The notes under the pieces were generated by a model. The model saw only the letters and a program-made list of their open reading frames with translations. It was not told where the DNA came from and made no database searches. Below, one piece after another: positions 42,201 to 53,100 of a DNA stretch of 58,868 nt (positions within the stretch are counted from its first letter, which is position 1; the number at the start of each line of letters is the position of its first letter). The position numbers and the translations under genes were made by a program. Origin of the DNA: an uncultured Bacteroidota bacterium (lineage in GTDB: Bacteria > Bacteroidota > Bacteroidia > Chitinophagales > Chitinophagaceae); contig CAIKOJ010000058.1 of NCBI GenBank assembly GCA_903829015.1, forward strand, positions 1 through 58,868, read 5' to 3'.

Positions 42201-45200
42201 TGAGCAGTAGTTACCACCACCCATAACAGTGTATGCATTAGGCAATGGATCGATATTGATAGTTACACTACCTGTCATCACATTTACACAACCTGTTGTT
42301 GTAGTAGTTGCAACGATTGTATATGTACCAGCCGCTGTCTGTAAACCGAAATCAATACCAGATCCCGTACCTGGCATTGGGCTACCAACAGCAACTGCAC
42401 CATTCATTAATTGATAAGTTGTTCCAGTGTTAGTTCCGTCAAGATTAACATGTACACCAGTACCTCCTGCGCAATAGTTACCACCACCTGTTACGTTATG
42501 TAATACTGGTAATGGGCTGATTGCTATAGTTACACTGCCACTCATTGTAGCAGTACAACCTGTTGAAATTGTCAGTGCGGCAACTGAATAAACACCAGCA
42601 GCTGTCTGCAAACCAAAGTCGAGCGCTGAACCAGTACCTGTTAAAGGTCCGCCTACAGTACTTGCACCATTCATCAATTGGTACTGAACACCAGTGTTAG
42701 AACCACTTAAACCTACGCGTACACCTGTACCGCCGGTACAATAGTTACCACCGCCAGTTACTGAGTATACAGCAGGTAATGGATTAACACCGACAGTTGC
42801 ACTACCAGACATATTGCCTGTACAAGTTGTAGATGTATTATTTGCTACAACAGTATAGATACCCAGTGCTGTCTGTGCTCCGAAGTTAATTGGAGAACCA
42901 GTGCTACCCGGAACCGCTGCGCCTACTGCTACAGCACCATTGTATAATTGATATGTTGTTCCTGTATTCGATCCGTCAAGACCAATATTAACACCGGTAC
43001 CACCTATACAATAGTTACCACCACCTGTTACTGTATGTAGCACAGGGAGTGAGTTAACTACAACCGTAGCCGTTCCTGTCATTGCATTTGTACAGCTAGT
43101 TGTTGTATTAGTTGCAATTACAGAATATAAACCTGCTGTAGTCTGCAAACCAAAGTCAAGAGCAAGACCAGTACCAGCCATTGGAACACCAACTGGTGAG
43201 CCACTTGCATATAACTGATAATTGATACCAGTAGCCGAACCACCAAGGCCCACGTGAACACCAGTACCTCCTATGCAATAGTTACCACCACCGATTACAG
43301 CAAACGCACCAGGAAGAGGATTAATTGCAACAATCACAGAGCCGGTCATATTAGCAACACAACCCGTTGTTGAATTAGTTGCAACAACAGTATACGATCC
43401 TGCACTAGTCTGGAATCCAAAGTCAAGTGCACCGCCGGTACCTGCTAAAGCAGCACCAACAGACGTAGCTCCGTTCATCAACTGATAACTGATACCAACC
43501 GCTGAACCGCTCAAACCAACACGAACTCCTGTACCACCTGCACAATAATTACCACCGCCGGTTACTGCGAATACCGCAGGTAATGGATTAATACCTACTG
43601 TTACACTACCCAACATATTGTTCACACATCCTGTTGAAGCGTCTGTACCAACCACGGTATAGCTACCAGGTGCAGTCTGCAAACCGAAAGATATAGGAGA
43701 ACCAGTACCCGCAACAGCAGAGCCAATCGGCAAACCACCTACGAATAACTGATAGTTCATTCCTGCATCAGAATTAGACATGCCCACCGGAGTACCCGTG
43801 CCACCCGCACAATAATTGCCACCACCTGTAACGTTATAGCGTGTAGGCAACACACTAACACCAACCACTGCTGCACCGCTCATATTAACAGTACAACCAG
43901 TAGATGGGTTTGTAGCCACAACACTATAAGTACCTGCTGCTGTAATAAGACCATAATCAAGTGACGCACCTGTGCCAGATAAAGGAGATCCAACCGGAGC
44001 ACCATTATTTAACTGGTAACTGATACCTGAGTTAGAAGAGATCAAACCTACACGTACACCTGTACCACCGGCGCAGAAAGAACCACCACCAGTTACAGCA
44101 TATACGACAGGAAGAGGATTAACAACAATTGTTGCGCTTCCGCTCATATTAATAGTACATAAAGTAGAAGTATTAACTGCTACTACTGTATAGGTACCAG
44201 CACCTGTCTGCAATCCAAAACTGATAGCAGAACCTGTACCTGCAACCGGAGCACCGGTAGCAACAGCACCATTGTATAATTGATAATTTACACCAGTAGT
44301 AGAACTATTCAGACCAACAGCAACACCCGCACCAGTAGCACAGAAACTACCGCCGCCAGTTACACTAAATACCGATGGTAAAGGATTAATTGTAATTGTA
44401 ACACTGCCTGACATATTGCCTACGCAAGAAGTAGATGAATTTGTACCAACTACTGTATAAACACCTGGAGTAAGCTGCAGACCAAAATTGATAGGTCCGC
44501 CTGTGCCGCTGCCCGCTCCAACTAAAACACCGTTGCAGAACAACTGATAGTTAGTACCCAGAGCAGAACCACTCAGTCCCACTGGCAGACCAGAACCACC
44601 AGCGCAATAGCCACCACCACCAGTTACGGAGTATGATGTAGGCAAAGGATTTACAGAAACTGTAACGCTACCAAACATTGTATTCACACAACCAGTAGTT
44701 GCATTAGTTGCTACTACTGAATATGATCCGGCACTTGTCTGATTTCCAAAAGAAATAGCAGTACCAGTTCCTGCAACCGCAGTACCTACGTTAGTAGTAC
44801 CCAGTACCAATTGGTAGTTAACACCTGATGTAGATCCGTTAACACCAACAGGAACACCGGTACCACCACTGCAATATCCGCCACCGCCTGTAACATTAAA
44901 TACTGTAGGCAATGGATTAACAACAACAACTGACGTTCCTGACATTAAAGCAGAACAACCGGTTGTTGTATTAGTAGCAAGTACAGTATAGTTACCACCG
45001 GTAGTAAACGTACCAAAGTTTAAAGGAGAGCCAGAACCCGATACAGGAGCGCCCACCGGAACACCAGCAAGAAGTAACTGATAAGAAGTGCCGGAAGCGG
45101 AACCGCTAAGACCAACGGCAACACCAGTTGCACCGGCACAGAAACCACCACCACCTGTCATTCCAAATGCTGTAGGCAGAGGATTAATGCTAATGGTAAC

Positions 45201-48200
45201 GCTGCCTGACATATTATTTACACAACCCGTAGCGGCATTGGTAGCCACCACAGTGTATGTACCAGCATTAGTGAATAAACCAAAGTCAAGTGAAGCACTT
45301 GTGCCTGCAACAGGCGCACCTACCGGCGAAGTACCCAACATCAACTGATAGTTTACACCAATTGTAGAAGAATTCAGGAAAATATGAACACCTGAGCCAC
45401 CTGAGCAATATGCACCGCCACCGGTTACAGAGAACGCTGTTGGTAACGGATTAACTACTACTGTAGCACTGCCAGTCATAGTAGCAGAACATGCAGTTCC
45501 AGGATTTGCAATAACACCGTAGGTGCCCGCTGCAGTAAACAGACCGAAGCTTATAGCTCCACCTGTACCAACTGCAGACGCAACAGCTGTTGCGCCATTA
45601 TATAATTGATAGCTGATACCAACGTTTGAGTTATTCAAACCTATACTAACACCTGTGCCACCAGCACACAATGTACCACCGCCAATAACAGAGAATATGC
45701 TTGGAGGATTAGTGATATTAACGGGAGTGTAAGCTGCGCATCCACCTAAACAAGATGAAGTGTAACTAACGTTAGTAAGACCAACAGAAACAGAAGTCAC
45801 GAGACCACCGGAACTGATCGTAGCAACTGAAGGGTTACTACTGCTCCAAACGCCACATGAAGTTGCATCCGACAGTGATGAAGTGAATCCGATACAAATA
45901 CTGGTGAGACCAGTGATCGGTGCCACTGCGTTAACTGAAACCGGAGAAGTTGAGAAACAACCTGTAGGAAGCGTATAAGAAATTACAGCACTACCGTTAC
46001 CAATACCGGTAACAACACCTGTCGAAGCATTTACTGTTGCTTTAGTAGCATCACTGGTTGACCAAGTACCACCAGTGGTTGCATCCACATAAGTAGCAGT
46101 AGTTGGTACTGAGCCACCACATAAAGTAGCACCGCCACCTGTTATTGAAGCTGGCTGCGGATTAACAGTAATTGGATAAACAGAAGAACATCCTGTAGGC
46201 AATGTATAGCTGATAGTTGCAGTACCCACGGTCAATGCAGTTACCAGACCGGTTGAAGAACCAACTGAAGCCACTGCTGGTGCGCTGCTGGTCCATGAAC
46301 CACCTGCTGTACCATCTGTAAATGTAGAAGTGAAGCCACCGCAGAAAGTAGGTACGCCAGTTATTGGTCCGGGCTGCGGATTCAAAGTAATTCCAATTGA
46401 AGGAGTAGCCGCAGAAACAGTAGTTGTTAAGCAAGTAACCACCTGACGGTAGTAAGTAGTACCAATTGTTGATACAGTAGGAGGCACATAACCCAAACCT
46501 GTAGCACCAGAAATATTAGCGAAGCCAGATGATGGACTTGTAGAAGACTGCCACTGGTAAGTTAAGCCTGTAAATGGAATAGTTTCACCCACATTGTAAA
46601 GGCGAGCATCATATGCCGAGCAACCAGTAGTTTGAGAAGGTGATACAATACCTGGGTTAGGAGTACCTGTACAAGCACCAACCGGAGCCGGGCCACCTGA
46701 ACCAATCACAACTTTGTAATCCCTAACGTTACCATAGCTCACACCTGATGGACAAGGGTTCATGTTTGGATAAACCGTAGCTGCACAGCATGGAGCACAA
46801 CCGGTAGTGCTGCAACCACAGTAGTTACCCATCATACGCATACGATGTGTACCTGCAGGTGCACCTGTTGGTATTGTAAAAGTACAAGCCGGTGTAGATG
46901 AAGTAATGCTGCCCACGGGAATACCGCCGATAGACTCGGTAGTCTGGAACGTACCATCATCGTTAAAATCTATCCAGCACTGTACAGAGAAGTATATATA
47001 ATATGGTACTGAAACGTTGAGAGTCGCAGTATAAGCAGTACCAGGAACCACCGTAATTGACATGGTACCTGTCTGATCCATATAGTTTGCCGCGCAACTT
47101 GCTGAGTTTGCACCAAAGTTACTTGGATCTATAATAGAGGAACCTGAAGCGCCAGTCCATGAACCTATACTTGTACTCATTGGATAAGATGAACAAGCGT
47201 TGGAGAAGCTAGGCGTACAAGATGATGCAGCCATATTCTGGTAAGTTGCCAGAACAGACGTAGAGTTTGCAGAAGAACCTGTTGGGCATGTAACCACGCA
47301 CCTAAAATATGTATTGGCAGAAATGCCAACGAAAGTATAATTTGGAACAATTGCACCTGTTATGTCAGTCCAGGTTGTGTTGTTTGGAGAACTCTGCCAT
47401 TGATATGTAAGTCCACCGCTTGCGCTAGCACCTGTAAGGCCAAGTGTGAAAACATTAGCAGGTCCACCAGTAGAAGTGCTGATAGTTGCAGTTCCACCAG
47501 TAGGACCACCTGTACAAGCTGCAGATCCTGCGCCGGCAACAGCAACGTTTACTGTGCTTGCAAGTCCGCCACCTGTAATGGTGATATTGCCACTGTAAGA
47601 AGTAGCAGCCGTTGGGTTAAACTGAATATAAACATTTTGTCCGTTTATTGCACCGCCTGTATAAGCCAGAGGCATTGACGATACCCAAGTGATACCATCT
47701 GGTGAAATCAGGAAGTTAGTCGGTGCTGTTATAGTAACAAAACCGATAGCAGGAACCAGATTTGAAGCAGTAATTGCTGTATATAATACAGGCGCAGAAC
47801 TTGTACCTGTTGTAACACTGCCAAAATTAGCAACAGAAGTTGCGGTTAATGCAGGAGCAGGCCTTGCTATAATAGCTGTATAATCACGGGTATCAGCATA
47901 TATTACAGTAGTAGTAGGACATGGCGGAATCTGTGGATAACATGGATAGTTAACGCTGGCACCTGGTCCGTTATTTCCGTCATATGAATTCACTACCCTC
48001 ATCCTGTGTGCACCAGGTGCTGCAGTTGTAGGAATAGATAAAACAGCGGTTGGCCTTGCCGAAGGGCAAGCCGTTGTAGAAGAAAGGTAAGCATAACCAC
48101 CTACAGACTCTGAAGTTTCAAAAATACCGTTGTCACTAAAGTCGATCCAAACCTGACCTGTTTCATAACAGTTGGTTGTACTCATGGTTGCTGTGTAGCT

Positions 48201-49829
48201 ACCACCCGGAAGGAAAGTTACGTTTTGAGAAATATTATTGTAATAGTATGGAGAACCACCTGTACCCGATCCGCACACACTTGCATCACTAATTGCACCT
48301 GTAGAACCGGTTACTGTAAACGGAGCACCAGAAGTACCTGCATAATAGCTACAAGGGTTGCTGCTGGAAGTAGGAATACAAGATGAAGCCGGCAACGTAA
48401 AAGTAACTGCAGTTGAAGTAGAAGTCGCTGTTGTGAAAGTTGGGCAGGTTACTACACATTGATACCATGTATTTGCTGTAAGACCAGTGAAAGTATATGT
48501 TGGCGTAATTGCACCAGCAATGTTGGTAAAGGTACCTGAAACACCTGTTGGTGAAGACTGCCATTGATATGACAGACCACCTGACACAGATGAACCGGAA
48601 AGACTCAGTGTAATAGAAGTTCCGCTATTGCCTGATGTAGGAGAAGCTGAAGCCGTACCTGCCGTAGGTGTACCAGAACAAACCGCTGCACCGTTACCAG
48701 TTTCAAGAATGTTATAAGTAGAGGCAAGTCCACCACCTGTTACAGTCATGTTTGCACTGAAAGCCCCGGCTGAAGGTGGCTGAAACTGTGCATACATAAT
48801 TTGTGAGAAACCGGTACCTGAGAAAGATATAGTGTAGGGCGAACTATTTGTATACCATGTAAAACCATCCGGAGATATTCTGAAGTTAGCTGGAGGAGTA
48901 ACTGTTACACTAGATGTAGTGAGGTTACTGCCAGTTAATGAAAAAACTATTGAAGAAGAAGTTGTTCCTGTAGTTACAGGACCGAAAGCCAAAGTAGAAG
49001 GAGAAGAAACAACTGTTGGAGGAAGAGGAGTAATGTTAACGTAACCAACACCGCTTTGAAATCCGCTTGTATGTGTAACGCTTGAAGTGAGTGAACTGTT
49101 GTTGAAAGATGATCCACCACCGCCACCTGCGTATGCACCCGAGCCACCGCCGTAGTAACCACCGCCGCCACCGCCGGAATAGCAATATGCACCGGTAGCA
49201 TTACCACCTACACCTAAACCACCTGCGTTTGCACTATAGCAAGTAGCACCTACACCGCCTGCGGTTTGTGTACCACCTGATCCACCGTAGCACTGTGCAG
49301 TACCGGTACCATAGTTACAACAAGTACCGAAACCACCAGCAGGGAAGCCACCAGCTCCACCAAACTCACCATTAGTGGTACCGCAGTTGTATCCACCGCC
49401 ACCGCCGCCACCGGCAATGATCACGCGATTGGATAGTGCAGTACCACCGATCCTGATATCGGAAGAACCACCACCGCCACCACCGTAGCCATAACCAAAG
49501 CCACCGTTGGCACCACCACCACTACCATTTGCACCACCGGCAGTAGAAGTACAATATACGTAGTTGGAACCAGCTCCACCTACATAAATGTTTAACACCT
49601 GGCCCGCAGTAACAGCAAGAATTGCCTGTACACGACCACCTTTACCACCCTGACTGCTTAGGGAGTTACCGCCTCCACCACCGGCCATATCAACGGCAAT
49701 GGTAGAGTATCCGGTTCCCACCGTAAACGTGTACGTACCAACAGTTGTATAGCTGGTAGTTTGGGCAATTGAGCTCCAGTTCAGGCAGCTCAGACAGAGG
49801 AGAATAAGTAAAAAATAGACTTTTTTCAT
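39282..49829 (-). CDS. Giant T9SS-exported repeat protein A (3515 residues)
   Basis: The start is ATG 49829, two codons after a TTG. Order of parts: signal peptide (1-23); glycine-rich domain like ALK/LTK (about 24-266, with SDIRIGGTALSNRVIIAGGG and GGYYGGGSG); a beta-sandwich with NFRISPDGFTWY (about 270-380); an Ig-like domain; a GEVED domain (about 483-653, WIDFSDNGIFET); a second beta-sandwich and Ig-like pair; a second GEVED domain (about 868-1040, WIDFNDDGTFQT); Big_2-like Ig domains (about 1140-1370, with SSNPSVATISSGGLV); twenty ~89-residue repeats (about 1376-3150), each with YC and TGC-type cysteines; three Ig-like domains; and a type A sorting domain (PNPSKGDFTVKG, NGMYMLSLKSESGSKVFHLV). 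It is secreted and surface-exposed, and an adhesin or matrix role is likely. Confidence 0.85.
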   Translation of the reverse strand: MKKVYFLLILLCLSCLNWSSIAQTTSYTTVGTYTFTVGTGYSTIAVDMAGGGGGNSLSSQGGKGGRVQAILAVTAGQVLNIYVGGAGSNYVYCTSTAGGANGSGGGANGGFGYGYGGGGGGSSDIRIGGTALSNRVIIAGGGGGGGYNCGTTNGEFGGAGGFPAGGFGTCCNYGTGTAQCYGGSGGTQTAGGVGATCYSANAGGLGVGGNATGAYCYSGGGGGGYYGGGSGAYAGGGGGSSFNNSSLTSSVTHTSGFQSGVGYVNITPLPPTVVSSPSTLAFGPVTTGTTSSSIVFSLTGSNLTTSSVTVTPPANFRISPDGFTWYTNSSPYTISFSGTGFSQIMYAQFQPPSAGAFSANMTVTGGGLASTYNILETGNGAAVCSGTPTAGTASASPTSGNSGTSITLSLSGSSVSGGLSYQWQSSPTGVSGTFTNIAGAITPTYTFTGLTANTWYQCVVTCPTFTTATSTSTAVTFTLPASSCIPTSSSNPCSYYAGTSGAPFTVTGSTGAISDASVCGSGTGGSPYYYNNISQNVTFLPGGSYTATMSTTNCYETGQVWIDFSDNGIFETSESVGGYAYLSSTTACPSARPTAVLSIPTTAAPGAHRMRVVNSYDGNNGPGASVNYPCYPQIPPCPTTTVIYADTRDYTAIIARPAPALTATSVANFGSVTTGTSSAPVLYTAITASNLVPAIGFVTITAPTNFLISPDGITWVSSMPLAYTGGAINGQNVYIQFNPTAATSYSGNITITGGGLASTVNVAVAGAGSAACTGGPTGGTATISTSTGGPANVFTLGLTGASASGGLTYQWQSSPNNTTWTDITGAIVPNYTFVGISANTYFRCVVTCPTGSSANSTSVLATYQNMAASSCTPSFSNACSSYPMSTSIGSWTGASGSSIIDPSNFGANSASCAANYMDQTGTMSITVVPGTAYTATLNVSVPYYIYFSVQCWIDFNDDGTFQTTESIGGIPVGSITSSTPACTFTIPTGAPAGTHRMRMMGNYCGCSTTGCAPCCAATVYPNMNPCPSGVSYGNVRDYKVVIGSGGPAPVGACTGTPNPGIVSPSQTTGCSAYDARLYNVGETIPFTGLTYQWQSSTSPSSGFANISGATGLGYVPPTVSTIGTTYYRQVVTCLTTTVSAATPSIGITLNPQPGPITGVPTFCGGFTSTFTDGTAGGSWTSSAPAVASVGSSTGLVTALTVGTATISYTLPTGCSSVYPITVNPQPASITGGGATLCGGSVPTTATYVDATTGGTWSTSDATKATVNASTGVVTGIGNGSAVISYTLPTGCFSTSPVSVNAVAPITGLTSICIGFTSSLSDATSCGVWSSSNPSVATISSGGLVTSVSVGLTNVSYTSSCLGGCAAYTPVNITNPPSIFSVIGGGTLCAGGTGVSIGLNNSNVGISYQLYNGATAVASAVGTGGAISFGLFTAAGTYGVIANPGTACSATMTGSATVVVNPLPTAFSVTGGGAYCSGGSGVHIFLNSSTIGVNYQLMLGTSPVGAPVAGTSASLDFGLFTNAGTYTVVATNAATGCVNNMSGSVTISINPLPTAFGMTGGGGFCAGATGVAVGLSGSASGTSYQLLLAGVPVGAPVSGSGSPLNFGTFTTGGNYTVLATNTTTGCSALMSGTSVVVVNPLPTVFNVTGGGGYCSGGTGVPVGVNGSTSGVNYQLVLGTTNVGTAVAGTGTAISFGNQTSAGSYSVVATNATTGCVNTMFGSVTVSVNPLPTSYSVTGGGGYCAGGSGLPVGLSGSALGTNYQLFCNGVLVGAGSGTGGPINFGLQLTPGVYTVVGTNSSTSCVGNMSGSVTITINPLPSVFSVTGGGSFCATGAGVAVGLNSSTTGVNYQLYNGAVATGAPVAGTGSAISFGLQTGAGTYTVVAVNTSTLCTINMSGSATIVVNPLPVVYAVTGGGSFCAGGTGVRVGLISSNSGISYQLNNGAPVGSPLSGTGASLDYGLITAAGTYSVVATNPSTGCTVNMSGAAVVGVSVLPTRYNVTGGGNYCAGGTGTPVGMSNSDAGMNYQLFVGGLPIGSAVAGTGSPISFGLQTAPGSYTVVGTDASTGCVNNMLGSVTVGINPLPAVFAVTGGGNYCAGGTGVRVGLSGSAVGISYQLMNGATSVGAALAGTGGALDFGFQTSAGSYTVVATNSTTGCVANMTGSVIVAINPLPGAFAVIGGGNYCIGGTGVHVGLGGSATGINYQLYASGSPVGVPMAGTGLALDFGLQTTAGLYSVIATNTTTSCTNAMTGTATVVVNSLPVLHTVTGGGNYCIGGTGVNIGLDGSNTGTTYQLYNGAVAVGAAVPGSTGSPINFGAQTALGIYTVVANNTSTTCTGNMSGSATVGVNPLPAVYSVTGGGNYCTGGTGVRVGLSGSNTGVQYQLMNGASTVGGPLTGTGSALDFGLQTAAGVYSVAALTISTGCTATMSGSVTIAISPLPVLHNVTGGGNYCAGGTGVHVNLDGTNTGTTYQLMNGAVAVGSPMPGTGSGIDFGLQTAAGTYTIVATTTTTGCVNVMTGSVTINIDPLPNAYTVMGGGNYCSGGTGVDISLSNSDAGVIYQLMNGAGPVGAAISGSGAAIDFGMQTAAGIYSVMATNTTTGCTNTMGSTVTVGINPLPTVFTVGGGGNYCAGGSGVRVTLSNSTSGVSYQLMLGGSPVGLPMSGTGSSLDFGLQTVAGAYTVEATNTATTCTNTMGGSVTIGVNPLPNVYTVASSGSNYCAGGSGIDIWVNNSDAGINYQLLLGTTSMGAAMPGTGSMVDFGNQLPAGAYHVVATNAVTGCTSNMTGTVAVIVNPLPATYTVTGGGAYCNGGSGVHIGLSGSGAGVSYQLKLGAANDGAPIIGGSGAIDFGLRTSAGTYTVVATDPATTCTKNMGGSATVAVNAIPSTFTVTGGGNYCAGGAGVHVGLSGSTSGVNYQLYRGGATLAGSPIAGTGLSLDFGTILIPGIYTVVATDATAGCTRTMTGSQTVGTTPAPVAYTVIGGGNFCPGGGGVHVGISGSTAGVSYQLYRGTVAVGLPVSGSGSAVDFGSQTIAGTYTVVGTNNTTGCTNNMVGSATVILNTLPIAYNVIGGGNYCAGGAGVHVGLSNSTLGINYTLYRGFTLVSSIPGTGGPLDFGLQTGAGTYTVLATNSTTSCQTTMTGSVTVVVNPVVSPVVTLTTGVGDTVCEGTNVTFTALTTNGGTAPAYQWTVNGAIASLGSTYSYAPANGDIVGVTMTSSAVCATPAVVGSSVTMTVDPNLMPTVGVSANPGTVVCAGTPVVFSASIIGGGTTPGFTWMKNGTTAGTSSTYSYIPSNGDVVYCILNSNYHCRLANSASSSHITMEVDVLTTPSVVVNVFPGSNIAAGQSATFTATVSNAGPLPTYQWLVNSVPVPGATLPTFVTSNLVNNDSVTCQVLSSGGCAGILGAGSTTVHVYGTGVQQIAGNGSDIKLMPNPSKGDFTVKGSLGSMTNEDVTAEVTNMLGQVIYKSVIQSHNGEINEHINLGNNLANGMYMLSLKSESGSKVFHLVIEQ
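40370..45705 (-). repeat. Twenty-unit ~267-base coding repeat array of giant A
   Basis: Twenty in-frame units of about 89 residues follow the consensus V-T-GGG-N-Y-C-A-GG-T-G-V, V/I-G-L-S-G-S-x-x-G-V-N-Y-Q-L, G-S/A-x-x-F-G-L-Q-T-x-A-G, T-Y-T-V-V-A-T-N-T-T-T-G-C and N-M-S-G-S-V-T-V-x-I-N-P-L-P. Each unit has two cysteines that could form one intradomain disulfide. Units have diverged at DNA level, so this is an old protein array and not a slipping simple repeat. Confidence 0.85.
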
Positions 49830-50169
49830 ACACAACTTTTTGAAAAAAAATTAAAAGGATTTAAAACAGTTACATTACTCCAAACTCAATAAAATGCGTA
49901 ATAAAGATAACAAGAGACCAATAAAAATAACGCTGAAAAATCGTCATTTTTACTAATCTTCAAATTATTCCCCGCCTAAATTAAATAATTATCTGAACAA
50001 ACAAACATTCTTTAACACTTTTTTTTTTATTTTCTCAACAAAATACCATAAGGGCTTGAAAATCACAAAGCTGTCTAATAGACTGGTAAAGCAGAAATTT
50101 TAAGGGTAACAGATACCAACAAAAAAGGCACCAATCAGGTGCCTTTTTTGCTTTAAAAACTTCAACCGA
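49830..50169. other. Leader region of giant gene A
   Basis: This AT-rich region of about 340 bases contains the terminator of the downstream-facing giant gene B (50121-50149). Minus-strand near-matches to the -7 box such as TATCTTTA are present, but no exact one. There is no small gene. Confidence 0.35.
50121..50149 (-). terminator. Terminator of giant gene B
   Basis: AAAAAAGGCACC and GGTGCCTTTTTT form a 12-base-pair stem with loop AATCA. It lies 21 bases past the stop of giant B on the minus strand and separates the two giant genes into independent transcripts. Confidence 0.85.
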
Positions 50170-53100
50170 TTATTGCTCAATAACCAGATGGAAAACTTTA
50201 TTTTCTGAACCAGAACGGAGGCTAAGGATGTACATACCGTTTGCCAGGTTAGCACCCAGAGAGATATGCTCATTGATCATGCCGCCACGGCTCTGAACTT
50301 TATTTGTATAGATCACCTGACCCAACATGTTAGCTACTTCCATAGTAACTTCCTCATCAGCAACAGCACCTATTGTACCTTTCACTGTAAAGTTCCCTTT
50401 ACTTGGGTTAGGCATTAGAACAACATCTGAAGCAGATGAACCTAACTGCTGAACACCAGTACCAATAACATGCATTCTTACTGCATTGAAGCCTAACAGA
50501 CCAGGACAACCGCCGCTGCTCAACACCTGACAAGCTACTGAATCACCTTCAGACAAAGTGCTTGTAGAGAAGGTAGGCATAGTTGCTCCTGATATAGGGT
50601 TGCCATTTACAAGCCACTGGTAAGCTGGAGTAGGACCGCCATGTAACACAGTTGCATTGAAACTAGCTGTCTGACCAGCAGCAATGTTTGTACCTGGGTT
50701 TGGTATGATAGTAACGATCGGCACCAAAGGCTGATCAACTTCCATATTGATCTGGCTGCTCTGTGCAGAATTTGCAAGCCTGCAATGGTAATTGCTGGTT
50801 ATAGAGCAATAAACGATATCACCATCAACTGGGATATAGCTGAATGTTGAAGATGTACCAGAGCTTACGCCATTCTTGATCCATGAATAACCAGTAGCGC
50901 TGCCACCATATGAAGGAGCTGCCGAGAATGTAACTGTAGTACCCTGACAAACAACTTTACCAGGATTAATTGTTACACTAACTGAAGGCATTGCATTAGG
51001 ATCAACCACCATTGTTTTAGAAGCACTTACTGTAGAAGGCATTGCGCATGCAGCACTGCTGGTAAGCATTACACCTACGATATCGCCGTTTGATGGGCTG
51101 TAGCTGTAGCTAGAACCTGTAGCAGAAGCTGCGCCATTCACTGTCCATTGGAAAGCTGGTGAAGTACCACCGTTAACAGCATTTGCATTAAAGGTTACAA
51201 AACGACCTTCACATACTGTATCACCAGAAGCAGAGCTGATAGTAACGATTGGAGTTACAACAGGATTAACCACTACTGTAACGCTGCTCAACATTGTAGA
51301 CTGACAACCAGTTGTAGCGTTAGTAGCCAATACAGTATATGTAGCTGCAGTAGTCTGTAAACCGAAGTTCAATGGACCGCCTGTGCCAGGAAGTGTAACT
51401 GCAGAACTGAAACCTGAATACAAGGTATAATTTACGCCCAGATCTGAATTGCTCAAACCAACGTTCACACCTGCACCACCAGCGCAATAGTTACCGCCAC
51501 CTATTACTGTATATGCAGTAGGCAATGGATTAATAATCACAGAAACTGTACCAGACATATTACCTGTGCAAGAAGTACTTGTATTTGTAGCAATCACAGA
51601 ATATGTACCTGCAACTGTTTGTGAACCAAAGTTAATTGGAGTACCTGTAGAACCTGCAACAGCAGCGCCTACCATGGTAGTACCACGCATTAACTGGTAA
51701 GTGTAGCCAGTGAATGAGTTAGCTAAACCAACGGTTACGCCAGATCCACCAACACAATAGTTACCACCACCAATAACAGTTATCGGAGTAGGCGCTGCGT
51801 TGATGCCAACGTTTACGCTACCGATCATTGTATTTGTACAACCTGTTAATGTACTAGTACCAACTACAGTGTAGTTACCAGCTGCAGTCTGAGGACCGAA
51901 AGAAATTGCTCCGCCAGTACCAGCAACCGGGCTACCAGTAGCTACGCTTGATACATATAACTGATAGTTAACACCAAGTGTAGAACCTGTAAGACCTACA
52001 ACTGATCCTGAACCACCAGCGCAGAAGTTACCACCGCCGTTTACAGTAAATGTTGGAGGCAAGCTGTTGATTGAAACCGTTGCAGTACCAGACATGTTGT
52101 TTACGCAAGTTGTAGCCACATTAGTTGCAACCACTGTGTAATTACCTGCTGCAGTCTGTAAGCCAAAGCTGATTGCGCTACCAGTACCAGATACCGGCGC
52201 ACCAACTGTAGCAGAACCAAGCATCAGCTGATAAGAAACACCTGCGTTAGATCCGCTTAAGCCAATATTAACACCGGCACCGCCGTTGCAATATCCACCG
52301 CCGCCAGTTACAGTGTAAACAACCGGAAGAGGATTAACAACGATAGTTACGCCGCTAGCCATAAGATTATTACATCCTGTAACCGGATTCATACCTACAA
52401 CAGTATAAGAACCTGCAGCCAGCTGGTAACCGAAGTTAACCAATGAACCTGTACCTGGCAATGCAGAACCTACTGTAGTAGAACCATTGTAAAGCTGATA
52501 GTTGATACCTGCGTCTGAATTGTTCAGCCAGATATTAACGCCACCACCACCAGCGCAATAAGTACTGCTTGTGCTAGCTACAGAATAAACTGTAGGCAAT
52601 GCATTAACAATAATATTTGCAGAACCAGTCATTGTATTTACACATCCTGTAGTATTGTTAGTAGCTTCAATAGTGTATAATCCAGGGCCGGTAATTGCAC
52701 CGAAATCAAGCGCAAGACCAGTACCTGGCAATGGAGCACCCAAGCTAGATCCACCATTTTTCAACTGATAAGAAATTCCTGTATTAGAACCACTCAATGT
52801 GATATGAACGCCTGCACCACCAGCGCAATAGCTACCACCACCACCTACGAGGTAAGTTGTTGGCAACGGATTGATACCAATTGTTGTTCCGAGGATATTT
52901 GAAGTACAACCGGTTGTTAAGTCAGTTGCAATGATCATGTAACTTCCTGGAGCTGTTTGGTTACCGAAAGACAGAACGCTTCCTGTACCAACCATTGCAG
53001 AACCTACTGGCGTAGTGCCATTGTATAACTGATAAGAGATACCACCATCTGAGTTGCTCAAAGAAATATTAAGACCAGTACCACCGCTGCAATAGTTACC

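Noticed and set aside
45088-45348. Plus-strand open frames within the giant genes
   Set aside because: They recur at repeat spacing because the coding repeats keep the reverse frame open; there is no start signal and no domain.
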